From contig JACEFZ010011132.1 of assembly GCA_014155875.1 (NCBI GenBank), positions 124,001 to 188,000 of the forward strand: a stretch of 64,000 nucleotides of DNA, read 5' to 3'. The DNA comes from Cepaea nemoralis. Taxonomy: Eukaryota; Mollusca; Gastropoda; Stylommatophora; Helicidae. Numbering within the stretch: the stretch's first letter is position 1; the number at the start of each line of letters is the position of its first letter. Of this stretch, positions 33,576-46,754 are shown in pieces. The notes below the pieces were generated by a model. It worked only from the letters and a program-made list of their open reading frames with translations, did no database searches and had not been told where the DNA came from. The position numbers were made by a program, and so were the translations under genes.

Positions 33576-36500
33576 CATCATCATCATTGGCACCTTGCCG
33601 TCTTGACAGACGATAGTTTGTGCTTTAAAAAGGCATAATAACTTTTAACTATGGCGGTAGCGAGTGTGACTGATAAGGCCAATTTGCGCTGTAAATGTCC
33701 GTTCACAGTGGGTGTATCTGAACACGTGGTCATTTCCACCATCATGCACCATCTTACGTCTCAAACGCTTGGTGTGTGACTTTTCTGCAATAATTTTCTC
33801 CTTTGACTTTATTCCATTTCTGATATTTGCCCTCCATGCAACACGTTCAGCTGCGACTTGCTCCCAATGTGCATTATCAATGCCTGTATCAATCATGTCC
33901 CGCTTACACACATCTTTGTATCGTAGTAGAGGCCGACCCTGAGATCTCTTACCCATCTGTAATTCACCAAAAAAGATATCCTTTGGTATTCTACCATCAT
34001 CCATCCTCCTAAGATGTCCTATCCATCTAAGTCTACGAAGACTGAGCATGGAATAAACTGTCACACAACCTGATCTTTCCAATACTTCAGTATTTGTGAT
34101 TTTGTCTTGCCACTTAATACCAAGAATTCTTCGCAGACACCGCATATGAAAGCTGTTTAAATTGTTCTCTTGGTGTGAGTAACTTGTCCAGGTTTCACTG
34201 CCATAGAGAAGAGTACTAAGGACACAGGCTTGATAGACAAGGACTTTTGTTTTGGCAGAAAGCTTCCTGTTCTCCCAGACTCTTTTTCTTAACCTGTTCA
34301 TTGTTGTTGCTGCCTTACCAATCCGGATGTTGATTTCCTGATCTAGGGATAATTTGCTATTTACCACTGATCCTAGATATGTAAAATGGTCTACTATCTC
34401 TAGTTCGGCGTCGTCAATAAAGATTGATGGTACCCCATGTGCACCTTGTGACATAATCTGTGTCTTCTTTCTGCTAATTGTTAAACCAAATTCAGAACAA
34501 GCATTGGAGAATGCAGATAGTAGACACTGCAATTCTTCCTCAGAGTGGGTCGTAACTGCAGCATCATCTGCAAAAAGCAACTCTCTGATCAGTACCCTCC
34601 TAATTTTGGTCTTAGCCTTCAATCTCTGAGCATTGTAGAGGCCGCCATCTGAGCGTGAGTGAATGTATATACCACCATCCTGATCACGAAATGCATATTT
34701 CAGTAGAAGTGAAAAGTATATTCCAAAGAGGGTGGGAGCTAGTACACAACCTTGCTTAACTCCACTCTTGATTTCAAATTCTTCAGAAGTTGCACAATCA
34801 AACTTGATTATACCCTTCATGCCTGTGTGGAACGATTCCACAATGGACAGAAGAGTTGGTGGGCAGCCAATCTTCTTTAGTGCCTTGAACAGACCCTCAC
34901 GACTGACCAAATCAAATGCCTTTGTGAGGTCGATGAAGGCAATAAACAGTGGTTGATTCTGTTCACGGCATTTTTCTTGCATTTGTCGCAATGAGAATAT
35001 CATATCAGTGGTAGACCGGTTCTGTCGAAAGCCACACTGTGATTCGGGGTAGACTTGATCTCCTAGGACTTGAAGTCTGCGCAGAACAATTCTGGCAAAT
35101 ACTTTTCCAACAATACACAGAAGTGAGATACCCCTATAGTTGTTACAGTCGCTCCGATCGCCCTTGTTCTTGTACAGTGTTATGATGCTTGAATCTTTGA
35201 AATCCTGTGGGACTTGTCCTTCACGCCAGCATAGCTCTATTAGCTGGTGGATCTGTATAGTGAGTGTGTCTTGCCCACTCCTGATAACCTCTATTGGAAT
35301 CCCATCCTTACCTGGAGCCTTGCCAGATGCAAGTTCATTTATAGCACACTTAACTTCTGTTATGGTGGGAAGTGTGTCCAGGTGGTCAAGAGTTGGTAGA
35401 GCCTCTATGGCGTTGAGGGCATCATCCGCTAGTTTGGTCTCACTTGAGTAAAGCTCCAAATAGTGCTCTACCCATCTGTCCATCTGCTGTTTCTTATCAG
35501 TGATGACTTCTCCAGTCAAGGTTTTCAGCGGTGCACTTCTTTTGATCACTGGACCACAAGCTTTCTTTATTCCTTCATACATGCTTCTTATGTCTCCCTT
35601 ATCACTTGCGATTTGAATGGACTCACATAACTTGATCCAATAATCATTTGCACACTGCCTGGCAGCCTTTTGCACATCCTTCCTAGCTTGCCTTGAGTGT
35701 TACGCGTTGGTCTTTCCTTGTTTCTTAAGAGAGCTTTCTTCTTCTTATCAATCAAGGGCTGCAGAGTCTCGCTGTTGGCCGCAAACCAGTCCTGCCTCTT
35801 ATGATCCACAGTGCCGTAAACCCCCTACGGCAATTTTATAAAGAGTTTCCTTAATTTGACCCCACTTTTCATTTACTGTACAATTTTCTGGTGTATCAGT
35901 GAAAGCGTCTTCAAGTTGCTGTTGAAACTGAAAGCACTTTTCAGGATCATGAGTGTTAATAATATTAATCCTGGGGCTAGATTTGTGTTTAGCTGTGTAG
36001 ATTCTCTTTGGTCTCAGTCTAACCCTTGCAACAACCAAAGAATGATCCGTATCACAGTCAGCACTGAGGTAACTTCGAGTCAATGATGTATGGTTCAGAT
36101 GTCTCCGTGTGATGATGAAGTCCAGCTGGTGCCAATGGCCGGATCTTGGATGTTTCCATGTGACCTTATGCATCTCTTTTGTTTTAAAAAAAGAGTTTGT
36201 AATACATAGGTCATTACTGGTGCAATGCTCCAACAGCCTTTGCCCATTTTCATTCATGCGACCGATGTTGTATTTTCCAAGGCACACTGGCCATGAACTC
36301 GAGTTCCTGCCCACACGAGCATTGAAATCACCGAGCATATAAATGTAGTCAGATTTTGGAACTGCCTTGATCACGGAGTCTAACTCCTCATAGAACAAAT
36401 CCTTCACATCATCAGAGAAATCGAGTGTCGGTGCATATGCAGTAATAATGGTGGCAAACCCACAAGAGGTTGCCAAGCTCAGGGACAATAGTCTTTCATT

Positions 36501-37545
36501 TCCTCCTGCTGGAATTTGAATCATTCCCAGTAGCGAATTCTTCACTGCAAAGCCCACACCGTGTTGCCTTTTTTCTGCCTGCCCTCTACCCTTCCAGAAA
36601 AAGGTGTAGTTGTTTTCCCTGAGTGACCCTTCCTCAGCGAGGCGAGTCTCCTGCAGGCCAGCAATATCAATGTTAAGACGATTGAGTTCGGCATCAATCA
36701 CAGCCGTTTTTCTCACATCGTCAATATTGGTCAAGTCAGTGGAAAATCCTGGACACATGGTTCTCACGTTCCAGGTTGCAAGCCGTAGCTTGAGGTTTCT
36801 ATTTTTATTTTTGTTTGTACCTGGTGCATTGGTTTTACAGCCTGCGATTCAGATTTTGTCCTAGCCCCAAGCACCCATTGAAGCAGGCAGGCTGTGGCGG
36901 ATCAGCACCCAATTGGCTGGGGGCTGCCCAGCTTGAGGCGGGCGGTAGCTGATCAGTGACACCTATAGATGTCTCCCACCGTCAGAGGCAACGCGTGGCG
37001 CCCCATGTCTACGCCAACTGACAAGGACCTATAACCCGTAACAGTTGCCTCTCACTTTGATTCTGAGACCAGTTAAGACCAGGGATGGAGTTATTGCCTC
37101 TCCATAGCACAAAGCCTGGGCTAAAATATAGAGATCATGTGTTGCCCATGCAGCATGATCCCTCTCTCGGCCTGCCTAGTTCACTCCAGAGGAAAGGTAA
37201 CACCCCTACATCTGGAACAAGGCAAGCTGCAGAAGCTGCCGGATCAGCAAAGCAATGCTCTAACTGTCCGCCTGTCGGAGCTTCGATCCTAGACCAGTCG
37301 CCAACCAAGGCTTAGGGCCTGGTCTGCCCTGCCTGACAATTTTGTCTTTAGCTTGCATTTCCTCGCACCAGGGTAAGGCTTGTACCCTCCCAATTGCGCT
37401 CTTCCGCCCGAAGCCGTTGGCACAATGTGGGGTGTCGGGTTTGGTAAGCGCCGCCCAACGTTCGGCGCTAACAGAAACCAGGTAGTACCGTCTACTGTTA
37501 TACGGTAGCTCAGTCATATCTGAGTAAGACCTGACTTATAACTTA
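33576..37545 (-). mobile_element. RTE-like LINE, full length but frameshifted (copy B)
   Basis: Close relative of copy A along its whole length, from an (ATC)n-type tail at 33574-33585 to the same 5' end (37537). The 13-bp target duplication tactgagactaat flanks it at 33563-33575 and 37546-37558; the unusual aat ending is shared by both sides, which supports a real duplication within the repetitive target. Confidence 0.9.
33645..36767 (-). pseudogene. Broken LINE protein of copy B
   Basis: Same domain order as copy A, but split in three frames. The endonuclease part (36767-35799, with AGLQETRL and GDFNARVG) is separated from the rest by an extra base near 35820 (a run of five C instead of four). 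A deletion of about 11 bases near 35690 removes part of the linker before the RT. The RT half (35675-33645) is open and retains SGVKQGCVLAPTLF, FADD and the C-terminal finger-like end. This protein cannot be made as one chain. Confidence 0.9.
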
Positions 37546-38915
37546 TACTGAGACTAATATATTTACATTAATTCTTCATCTACTGAGACTACTATAGTTA
37601 CATTAATTCTACATCTACTGAGACTACTATAGTTACATTAATTCTACATCTACTGAGACTACTATAGTTACATTAATTCTACATCTACTGAGACTACTAT
37701 AGTTACATTACTTCTACATCTACTGAGACTACTATATTTACATTAATTCTATATCTACTGAGACTACTATAGTTACATTAATTACTGAAACTACTATAGT
37801 TACATTAATTCTTCATCTACTGAGACTACTATAGTTACATTAATTCTACATCTTTTGAGACTACTATATTTACATTAATTCTACATCTACTGAGACTACT
37901 ATATTTACATTAATTCTACATCTACTGAGACTGCTATAGTTACATTAATTCTACATCTACTGAGACTACTATATTTACATTAATTCTTCATCTACTGAGA
38001 CTATTATAGTTACATTAATTCTACATCTACTGAGACTACTATAGTTACATTACTTCTACATCTACTGAGACTACTATATTTACATTAATTCTATATCTAC
38101 TGAGACTACTATAGTTACATTAATTACTGAAACTACTATAGTTACATTAATTCTTCATCTACTGAGACTACTATAGTTACATTAATTCTACATCTACTGA
38201 GACTACAACAGTTACATTAATTCTACATCAACTGAGACTACTATATTTACAATAATTACTGAGACTACTAAAGTTACATTACTTATACATCTACTGAGAC
38301 TACTGTAGTTACATTAATTCTACATCTACTGAGACTACTATAGTTACATTAATTACTGAGACTACTATAGTTACACTAACTCTTCATCTACTGAGACTAC
38401 AACTAGTTACATTAATTCTACATCTACTGAGACTACAACAGTTACATTAATTCTACATCTACTGAGACTACTATAGTTACATTAATTCTACATCTATTAA
38501 GACTTCTATAGATACATTACTTCTACATCTACTGAGACTACTATAGTTACATTAATTCTACATCAATTGAGACTACTATATTTACATTAATTACTGATAC
38601 TAATATAGTTACATTACTTCTACATCTACTGAGACTACTATAGTTACATTAATTCTACATTAACTGAGGCTACTATATTTACATTAATTACTGAGACTAC
38701 TATAGTTACACTAACTCTACATCTACTGAGACTACAACTAGTTACATTAATTCTACATCTACTGAGACTACAACAGTTACATTAATTCTACATCTACTGA
38801 GACTACTATAGTTACATTAATTCTACATCTATTAAGACTTCTATAGATACATTACTTCTACATCTACTGAGACTACTATAGTTACATTAATTCTAAATCT
38901 ACTGAGACCACTAGA
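37546..38915. repeat. 35-bp minisatellite, right segment
   Basis: About 38 units of the ctactgagactactatagtt family, ending about 60 bp from claspin exon F's donor. Confidence 0.95.
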
Positions 38916-38974
38916 GTTGTAGTGTCTGAGGCAGCTGGAACACAATAATCTACAAACACAGGAAGGCAACTTAC

Positions 38975-39069
38975 CAAACACTTTATTGCCTTCAAGGTGA
39001 TCACTGTGTTGTGTCTGGAGCAACAGGGACAGCTTCGACATCGGCTGAGTCTCATTAATCTGGATAAAC
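38975..39069 (-). CDS. CLSPN: Claspin exon F
   Basis: A 95-nt exon with acceptor tgacattgacag and a strong donor TTTG|gtaagt. It encodes FIQINETQPMSKLSLLLQ and then THSDHLEG-like residues ending NKVF. Joined to exon E it gives YLDDDG-FIQINE, matching human claspin LLDADGFLNVRN. Entry takes one base after two from exon E; exit leaves one base. No Chk1-docking motif (ExxxLC[ST]GxF) is present here, although vertebrate proteins have such motifs soon after this point. Confidence 0.85.
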
Positions 39070-39084
39070 CTGTCAATGTCAATA

Positions 39085-39673
39085 TTCAACTACATGTCCC
39101 AGATATGTGTCTACATGATGTCACAGATATGTGTCTACATGATGTCACAGATATGTCTACATGATGTCACAGATATGTCTACATGATGTCACAGATATGT
39201 CTACATGGTGTCACAGATATGTCTACATGGTGTCACAGATATGTCTACATGGTGTCACAGATATGTCTACATGGTGTCACAGATATGTCTACATGGTGTC
39301 ACAGATATGTCTACATGATGTCACAGATATGTCTACATGATGTCACAGAAGTTATGATCTACATGATGTCACAGATATGTCTACATGATGTCACAGATAT
39401 GTCTACATGATGTCACAGATATGTCTACATGGTGTCACAGATATGTCTACATGATGTCACAGATATGTCTACATGGTGTCACAGATATGTCTACATGGTG
39501 TCACAGATATGTCTACATGGTGTCACAGATATGTCTACATGGTGTCACAGATATGTCTACATGGTGTCACAGATATGTCTACATGGTGTTACAGATATGT
39601 CTACATGATGTCACAGATGTCTATATGATGTCACAGATATGTCTACATGATGTCACAGATATGTCTACATGTC

Positions 39674-39772
<99 letters not shown>

Positions 39773-40281
39773 CATGTCACAGATGTGTGTCTACATGATG
39801 TCACAGATATGTCTACATGATGTCACATATATGTCTACATGATGTCACAGATATGTCTACATGATGTCACAGATTCTACATGATGTCACAGGTATGTCTA
39901 CATGATGTCACAGATATGTCTACATGATGTCACAGATATGTCTACATGATGTCACAGATATGTCTACATGGTGTCACAGATATGTCTACATGGTGTCACA
40001 GATATGTCTACATGATGTCACAGATATGTCTACATGGTGTCACAGATATGTCTACATGATGTCACAGATATGTCTACATGATGTCACAGATATGTCTACA
40101 TGATGTCACAGATATGTCTACATGATGTCACAGATATGTCTACATGATGTCACAGATATGTCTACATGATGTCACAGATATGTCTACATGATGTCACAGA
40201 TATGTCTACATGATGTCACAGAAATTATGATCTACATGATGTCACAGATATGTCTACATGGGCAATATATATATATATTAT

Positions 40282-40326
<45 letters not shown>

Positions 40327-40705
40327 ATATATAATGTGTGTATCTACATGTCACAGATATGTGTCTACATGATGTCACAGATATGTCTACATGATGTCAC
40401 AGATATGTCTACATGATGTCACAGATATGTCTACATGATGTCACAGATATGTCTACATGATGTCACAGATATGTCTACATGATGTCACAGATATGTCTAC
40501 ATGGTGTCACAAAATATGTCAATTGTCACAGATATGTCTACATATGTAAGAATGTCTACATGATGTCCAGATATGTTACATGTGTCACAGATATGTCTAC
40601 TGATGTCACAGATATGTCTACATGATGTCACAGATAGTCTCAGATTCATCTAATAGTCTAAATCAAATGTAACAATGTCATCAGATATGTCATACTATAT
40701 GTACA

Positions 40706-40739
<34 letters not shown>

Positions 40740-40915
40740 CTACATGTCACAGATGTGTGTATACATGATGTCACAGATATGTCTACATGATGTCACAGAT
40801 ATGTCTACATGATGTCACAGATGTGTCTACATGATGTCACAGATATGTCTACATGATGTCACAGATATGTCTACATGATGTCACAGATATGTCTACATGA
40901 TGTCACATAAGGTGA
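39085..40915. repeat. 22-bp minisatellite with embedded TA tracts
   Basis: Units of tgtctacatgatgtcacaga plus ta, about 70 copies, interrupted by TA microsatellites at 39672-39775, 40266-40330 and 40705-40733. Between 40500 and 40690 the units are suddenly full of single-base losses, unlike their neighbours. Confidence 0.95.
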
Positions 40916-40963
40916 TGACAATTCTACCACTACATAATGTGATATATTGTAATAATGTGGTAC

Positions 40964-41086
40964 CCATCATCGTCCAGGTACTTGATGACATTTGTGTCGG
41001 CAGAGTTTCTTGGCTGACTGGTGCTCCCATTATTCTGCTCATCCATCCGGGTGCTGTACAGATCAGGTGACTCAGAGTTCTCCCTC
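40964..41086 (-). CDS. CLSPN: Claspin exon E
   Basis: A 123-nt exon between acceptor gactgattttag and donor GATGG|gtacca. It encodes RENSESPDLYSTRMDEQNNG, then STSQPRNSADTNVIK, then YLDDDG. Human claspin reads IEDSQDLYNAS in the corresponding place and LLDADGF further on, giving two anchors in the right order. Entry takes one base after two from exon D, exit leaves two. The donor gtacca is weak. Confidence 0.85.
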
Positions 41087-41104
41087 CTAAAATCAGTCTA
41101 GAAT

Positions 41105-41645
41105 CAAATGTGAGACAATGTGCAATCAGAGGTTCATGTGCAACTTTCATTGTGACAATGTGCAATCAGAGGTTCATGTGCAACTTTCATTGTTAGACAA
41201 TGTGCAATCAGAGGTTCATGTACAACTTTCATTGTGACAATGTGCAATCAGAGGTTCATGTGCAACTTTCATTGTGACAATGTGCAAGCAGAGGTTCATG
41301 TGCAACTTTCATTGTGAGACAATGTGCAATCAGAGGTTCATGTACAACTTTCATTGTGACAATGTGCAATCAGAGATTCATGTGCAACTTTCATTGTGAC
41401 AATGTGCAATCAGAGGTTCATGTGCAACTTTCATTGTGACAATGTGCAATCAGAGGTTCATGTGCAACTTTCATTGTGAGACAATGTGCAATCAGAGGTT
41501 CATGTACAACTTTCATTGTGAGACAATGTGCAATCAGAGGTTCATGTGCAACTTTTCATTGTGACAATGTGCAATCAGAGGTTCATGTGCAACTTTCATT
41601 GTGACAATGTGCAATCAGAGGTTCATGTGCAACTTTTCATTGTGA
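41105..41645. repeat. 40-bp minisatellite
   Basis: About 13 units of gtgacaatgtgcaatcagag followed by gttcatgtgcaactttcatt, in the intron between exons D and E. Confidence 0.95.
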
Positions 41646-41688
41646 GATTGAGAGAGGTTATGTGAGAGAGATACAAGTCAGGTGGTTA

Positions 41689-41761
<73 letters not shown>

Positions 41762-41866
41762 AGTAGGATGGTTGTGTAAAAGAGAGAGATATATGAGTCA
41801 GGTGTATGTGTGTGTGTGTGAGAGAGAGAGAGAGAAAGGGAGGGAGAGAGATACAAGTCAGGTGGT

Positions 41867-41937
<71 letters not shown>

Positions 41938-44545
41938 CAAGTCAGGTGGTTGTGTGAGAGAGAGATGCAAGGCAGGTGGTTGTGTGAGAGATACAAGTCA
42001 GGTGGTTGTGTGAGAGATACAAGTCAGGTGGTTGTGTGAGAGATACAAGGCAAGTGGTTGTGTGAGAGAGATAGAGATACAAGTCAGGTGGTTGTGTGAG
42101 AGATACAAGTCAGGTGGTTGTGTGAGAGAGAGATACATGTCAGGTGGTAGTGTGAGAGAGATACAAGTCAAATGGTAGTGTGAGAGAGAGATACAAGTCA
42201 AGTGGTTGTGAGAGAGATACAAGTCAGATGGTTGTGTGAGAGAGACACAAGTCAAGTGGTAGTGAGAGAGAGATACAAGTCAAGTAGTAGTGTGAAAGAG
42301 ACACAAGTCAAATGGTAGTGTGAGAGAGAGATACAAGTCAAGTGGTAGTGTGAGAGAGATACAAGTCAAGTGGTAGTGTGAGAGAAAGATACAAGTCAAG
42401 TGGTAGTGTGAGAGAGAGATACAAGTTAAGTGGTTGTGAGAGAGAGATACAAGTTAAGTGGTAGTGTGAGAGAGAGATACAAGACAAGTGGTTGTGTGAG
42501 AGAGACACAAGACAAGAGGTAGTGTGAGAGAGACACATGTCAAGTGGTTGTGTGAGAGAGAGATACAAGTCAAGTGGTAGTGAGAGAGAGATACAAGTCA
42601 AGTGGTAGTGTGAGAGAGATACAAGTCAAGTGGTTGTGTGAGAGAAATACAAGTCAAGTGGTTGTGTGAGAGAGAGATACAAATCAGGTGATTGTGTGAG
42701 AGAGAGATACAAGTCAGGTGGTCGTGTGAGAGAGAGATACAAGTCAGGTGGTCATGTGAGAGAGAGATAGAGATACAAGTCAGGTGGTTGTGTGAGAGAG
42801 ATAGAGATACAAGTCAGGTGGTTGTGTGAGAGAGATAGAGATACAAGTCAGGTGGTTGTGAGAGAGAGATAGAGATACAAGTCAGGTGGTTGTGTGAGAG
42901 AGATAGAGATACAAGTCAGGTGGTTGTGTGAGAGAGATAGAGATACAAGTCAGGTGGTTGTGTGAGAGAGATAGAGATACAAGTCAAGTGGTTGTGTGAG
43001 AGAGATAGAGATGCAAGTCAGGTGGTTGTGTGAGAGAGATAGAGATACAAGTCAAGTGGTAGTGTGAGAGAGATACAAGTCAAGTGGTAGTGTGAGAGAG
43101 ATACAAGTCAAGTGGTTGTGTGAGAGAGAGATACAAGTCAAGTGGTAGTGTGAGAGAGATACAAGTCAAGTGGTAGTGTGAGAGAGATACAAGTCAAGTG
43201 GTTGTGTGAGAGAGAGATACAAGTCAAGTGGTTGTGTGAGAGAGAGATACAAGTCAAGTGGTAGTGTGAGAGAGAGATACAAGTCAAGTGGTAGTGTGAG
43301 AGAGATACAAGTCAAGTGGTTGTGTGAGAGAGAGATACAAGTCAAATGGTTGTGTGAGAGAGAGATACAAGTCAAGTGGTAGTGTGAGAGAGATACAAGG
43401 CAAGTGGTAGTGTGAGAGAGATACAAGGCAAGTGGTTGTGTGAGAGAGAGATACAAGTCAAGTGGTTGTGTGAGAGAGATACAAGTCAAGTGGTTGTGTG
43501 AGAGAGAGATACAAGTCAAGTGGTTGTGTGAGAGAGAGATACAAGTCAAGTGGTTGTGTGAGAGAGAGATACAAGGCAAGTGGTTGTGTGTGAGAGAGAT
43601 ACAAGTCAGATGGTTGTATGAGAGAGATACAAGTCCAGTGGTAGTGTGAGAGAGATACAAGGCAAGTGGTTGTGAGAGAGAGAGATACAAGTCAAGTGGT
43701 TGTGTGAGAGAGAGATACAAGTCAAGTGATAGTGTGAGAGAGATACAAGTCAAGTGGTTGTGTGAGAGAGAGATACAAGTCAAGTGGTTGTGAGAGAGAT
43801 ACAAGTCAAGTGGTTGTGTGAGAGAGAGATACAAGTCAAGTGGTTGTGAGAGAGATACAAGTCAGGTGGTAGTGTGAGAGAGATACAAGTCAGGTGGTAG
43901 TGTGAGAGAGATACAAGTCAAGTGGTAGTGTGAGAGAGACAAGTCAAGTGGTAGTGTGAGAGAGAGATACAAGTCAAGTGGTAGTGTGAGAGAGACAAGT
44001 CAAGTGGTTGTGTGAGAGAGAGATACAAGTCAGGTGGTAGTGTGAGAGAGAGATACAAGTCAAGTGGTAGTGTGAGAGAGACAAGTCAAGTGGTAGTGTG
44101 AGAGAGAGATACAAGTCAGGTGGTAGTGTAAGAGAGACAAGTCAAGTGGTTGTGTGAGAGAGACAAGTCAAGTGGTAGTGTGAGAGAGAGATACAAGTCA
44201 GGTGGTAGTGTGAGAGAGACAAGTCAAGTGGTTGTGTGAGAGAGAGATACAAGTCAAGTGGTTGTGTGAGAGAGAGATACAAGTCAAGTGGTTGTGTGAG
44301 AGAGAGATACAAGTCAAGTGGTTGTGTGAGAGAGAGATACAAGTCAGGTGGTAGTGTGAGAGAGAGATACAAGTCAAGTGGTTGTGTGAGAGAGACACAA
44401 GTCAAGTGGTAGTGTGAGAGAGACAAGTCAAGTGGTTGTGTGAGAGAGAGATACAAGTCAAGTGGTAGTGTGAGAGAGATACAAGTCAAGTGGTTGTGTG
44501 AGAGAGATACAAGTCAAGTGGTTGTGTGAGAGCGAGACACAAGTC
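41646..44545. repeat. (GA)n-rich 27-33 bp minisatellite
   Basis: About 95 units of the type gagagagatacaagtcaagt plus ggttgtgt. The left end holds pure (GA)n runs at 41692-41758 and 41870-41935 that make the minus strand read as long LS or SL repeats. It ends about 55 bp from the exon D donor. Confidence 0.95.
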
Positions 44546-44599
44546 AGGTGTTAAAACAGTCTAGTTGCTGCTGTTAGCCATCAGAAAAACAGGCAATAC

Positions 44600-44693
44600 C
44601 TGTTCTGGGGTGTCCTGGAGAAGTGGACTTGTCTCACTTGACCACTGTGTAGGGGTGTCCTGGAGAAGTGGACTTCTCTCACTTGACCACTGT
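44600..44693 (-). CDS. CLSPN: Claspin exon D with internal 45-bp duplication
   Basis: A 94-nt exon with acceptor acttctctgag and donor GAACAG|gtattg. In the frame demanded by both neighbours it encodes DSGQVREVHFSRTPL then HSGQVRQVHFSRTPQNR. The two halves are a 45-bp tandem duplication (15 residues), so an in-frame minisatellite seed lies inside the exon. Entry takes two bases after one from exon C; exit leaves two for exon E. Another frame (QWSSERSPLLQDTP) is open but would run into a stop at the start of exon E. Confidence 0.7.
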
Positions 44694-44830
44694 CTCAGAG
44701 AAGTGACCACACCTGGCATGAGATGGTACCAGAATCCAGTGCTCACATCATGAACATGTCAATCATTTCAATCAGTATTTGACACGTAACAGTCTACGAT
44801 ACCCACAGCATGTCTCTCTATCATACTTGG
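44694..44830. other. Short single-copy intron flank
   Basis: About 135 bases upstream (transcript sense) of exon D, including its polypyrimidine tract, before the 24-bp array begins. Confidence 0.6.
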
Positions 44831-46745
44831 GACATGTGACTATTATTACCTGGAACATGTGGCACTATCATACATGGGACATGTGACACTATCATACCTG
44901 GGACATGTGACTATAATACCTGGGACATGTGGCACTATCATATCCGGGACATGTGACAATATCACACGTGGGACATGTGACTATAATACCTGGAACATGT
45001 GACTATAATACCTGGGACATGTGACACTATCATATCTGGGACATGTGACACTATCACACCTGGGACATGTGACACTATCACACCTGGGACATGTGACACT
45101 ATCACACCTGGGACATGTGACACTATCATACTTGGGACCTGTGACACTGTCATACCTGGGACATGTGACACTATCATACTTGGGACCTGTGACACTATCA
45201 CACCTGGGACATGTGACACTATCATACTTGGGACATGTGACTATCATACCTGGGACATGCAACACTATCATACCTGGGACATGTGACACTGTCATACCAG
45301 GGACATGTGACACTATCATACCTGGGACATGTGACACTATCATACCTGGGACATGTGACACTATCATACCTGGGACATGTGACTATCATACCTGGGACAT
45401 GTGACACTATCACACCTGGGACATGCGACACTATCATACCTGGGACATGTGACACTATCATACCTGGGACATGTGACACTATCATACCTGGGACATGTGA
45501 CACTATCACACCAGGGACATGTGACACTATCATACCAGGGACATGTGACACTATCATACCAGGGACATGTGACACTATCATACCTAGGACATGTGACACT
45601 ATCATACCTGGGACATGTGACTATCATACCTGGGACATGTGACTATCATACCTGGGACATGTGACTATCATACCTGGGACATGTGACTATCATACCTGGG
45701 ACATGTGACTATCATACCTGGGACATGTGACTATCATACCTGGGACATGTGACTATCATACCTGGGACATGTGACTATCATACCTGGGACACGTGACTAT
45801 CATACCTGGGACATGTGACTATCATACCTGGGACATGTGACACTATCATACCAGGGACATGTGACACTATCATACCAGGGACATGTGACACTATCATACC
45901 TGGGACATGTGACACTATCATACCTGGGACCTGTGACTATCATACCTGGGACATGCGACACTATCATACCTGGAACATGCGACACTATCATACCTGGGAC
46001 ATGTGACACTATCATACCTGGGACATGTGACTATCATACCTGGGACATGTGACTATCATACCTGGGACATGTGACTATCATACCTGGGAAATGCGACACT
46101 ATCATACCTGGGACATGTGACACTATCATACCTGGGACATGTGACACTATCATACCTGGGACATGTGACACTATCATACCAGGGACATGTGACACTATCA
46201 CACCTGGGACATATGACACTATCACACCTGGAACATGTGACACTATCATACTTGGGACCTGTGACACTATCATACCTGGGACATGTGACAGTATCATACC
46301 TGGGACATGTGACACTATCATACCAGGGACATGTGACACTATCATACCAGGGACATGTGACAATATCATACCTGGGACATGTGACACTATCATACCTGGG
46401 ACATGTGACACTATCATACCTGGGACCTGTGACACTGTCATACCTGGGACATGGGACACTATCATACCTAGGACACGTGACACTATCATACCTGGGACCT
46501 GTGACACTGTCATACCTGGGACATGTGACACTATCATACCTAGGACACGTGACACTATCATACCTGGGACCTGTGACACTGTCATACCAGGGACATGTGA
46601 CACTATCATACCTAGGACACGTGACACTATCATACCTGGGACCTGTGACACTGTCATAACAGGGACATGTGACACTATCATACCTAGGACACGTGACACT
46701 ATCATACCTGGGACATGTGACTATCATACCTGGAACATGTGAGGC
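44831..46745. repeat. 24-bp minisatellite
   Basis: About 82 units of gtgacactatcatacctggg plus acat, some shortened to 21 bp (gtgactatcatacctgggac). Because 24 and 21 are multiples of three, many overlapping stop-free frames appear on both strands; none is a gene. Confidence 0.96.
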
Positions 46746-46754
46746 TATCACAAT

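Noticed and set aside
41658..44489. Leu-Ser rich frames on the minus strand
   Set aside because: (GA)n and GA-rich minisatellite translated by chance.
44600..44756. Alternative exon D frame with TSLRQWSSERSPLLQD using an acceptor at ctcatgccag
   Set aside because: Its exit phase 0 would read GAG GGA GAA CTC TGA at the start of exon E, a stop; the chosen frame fits both sides.
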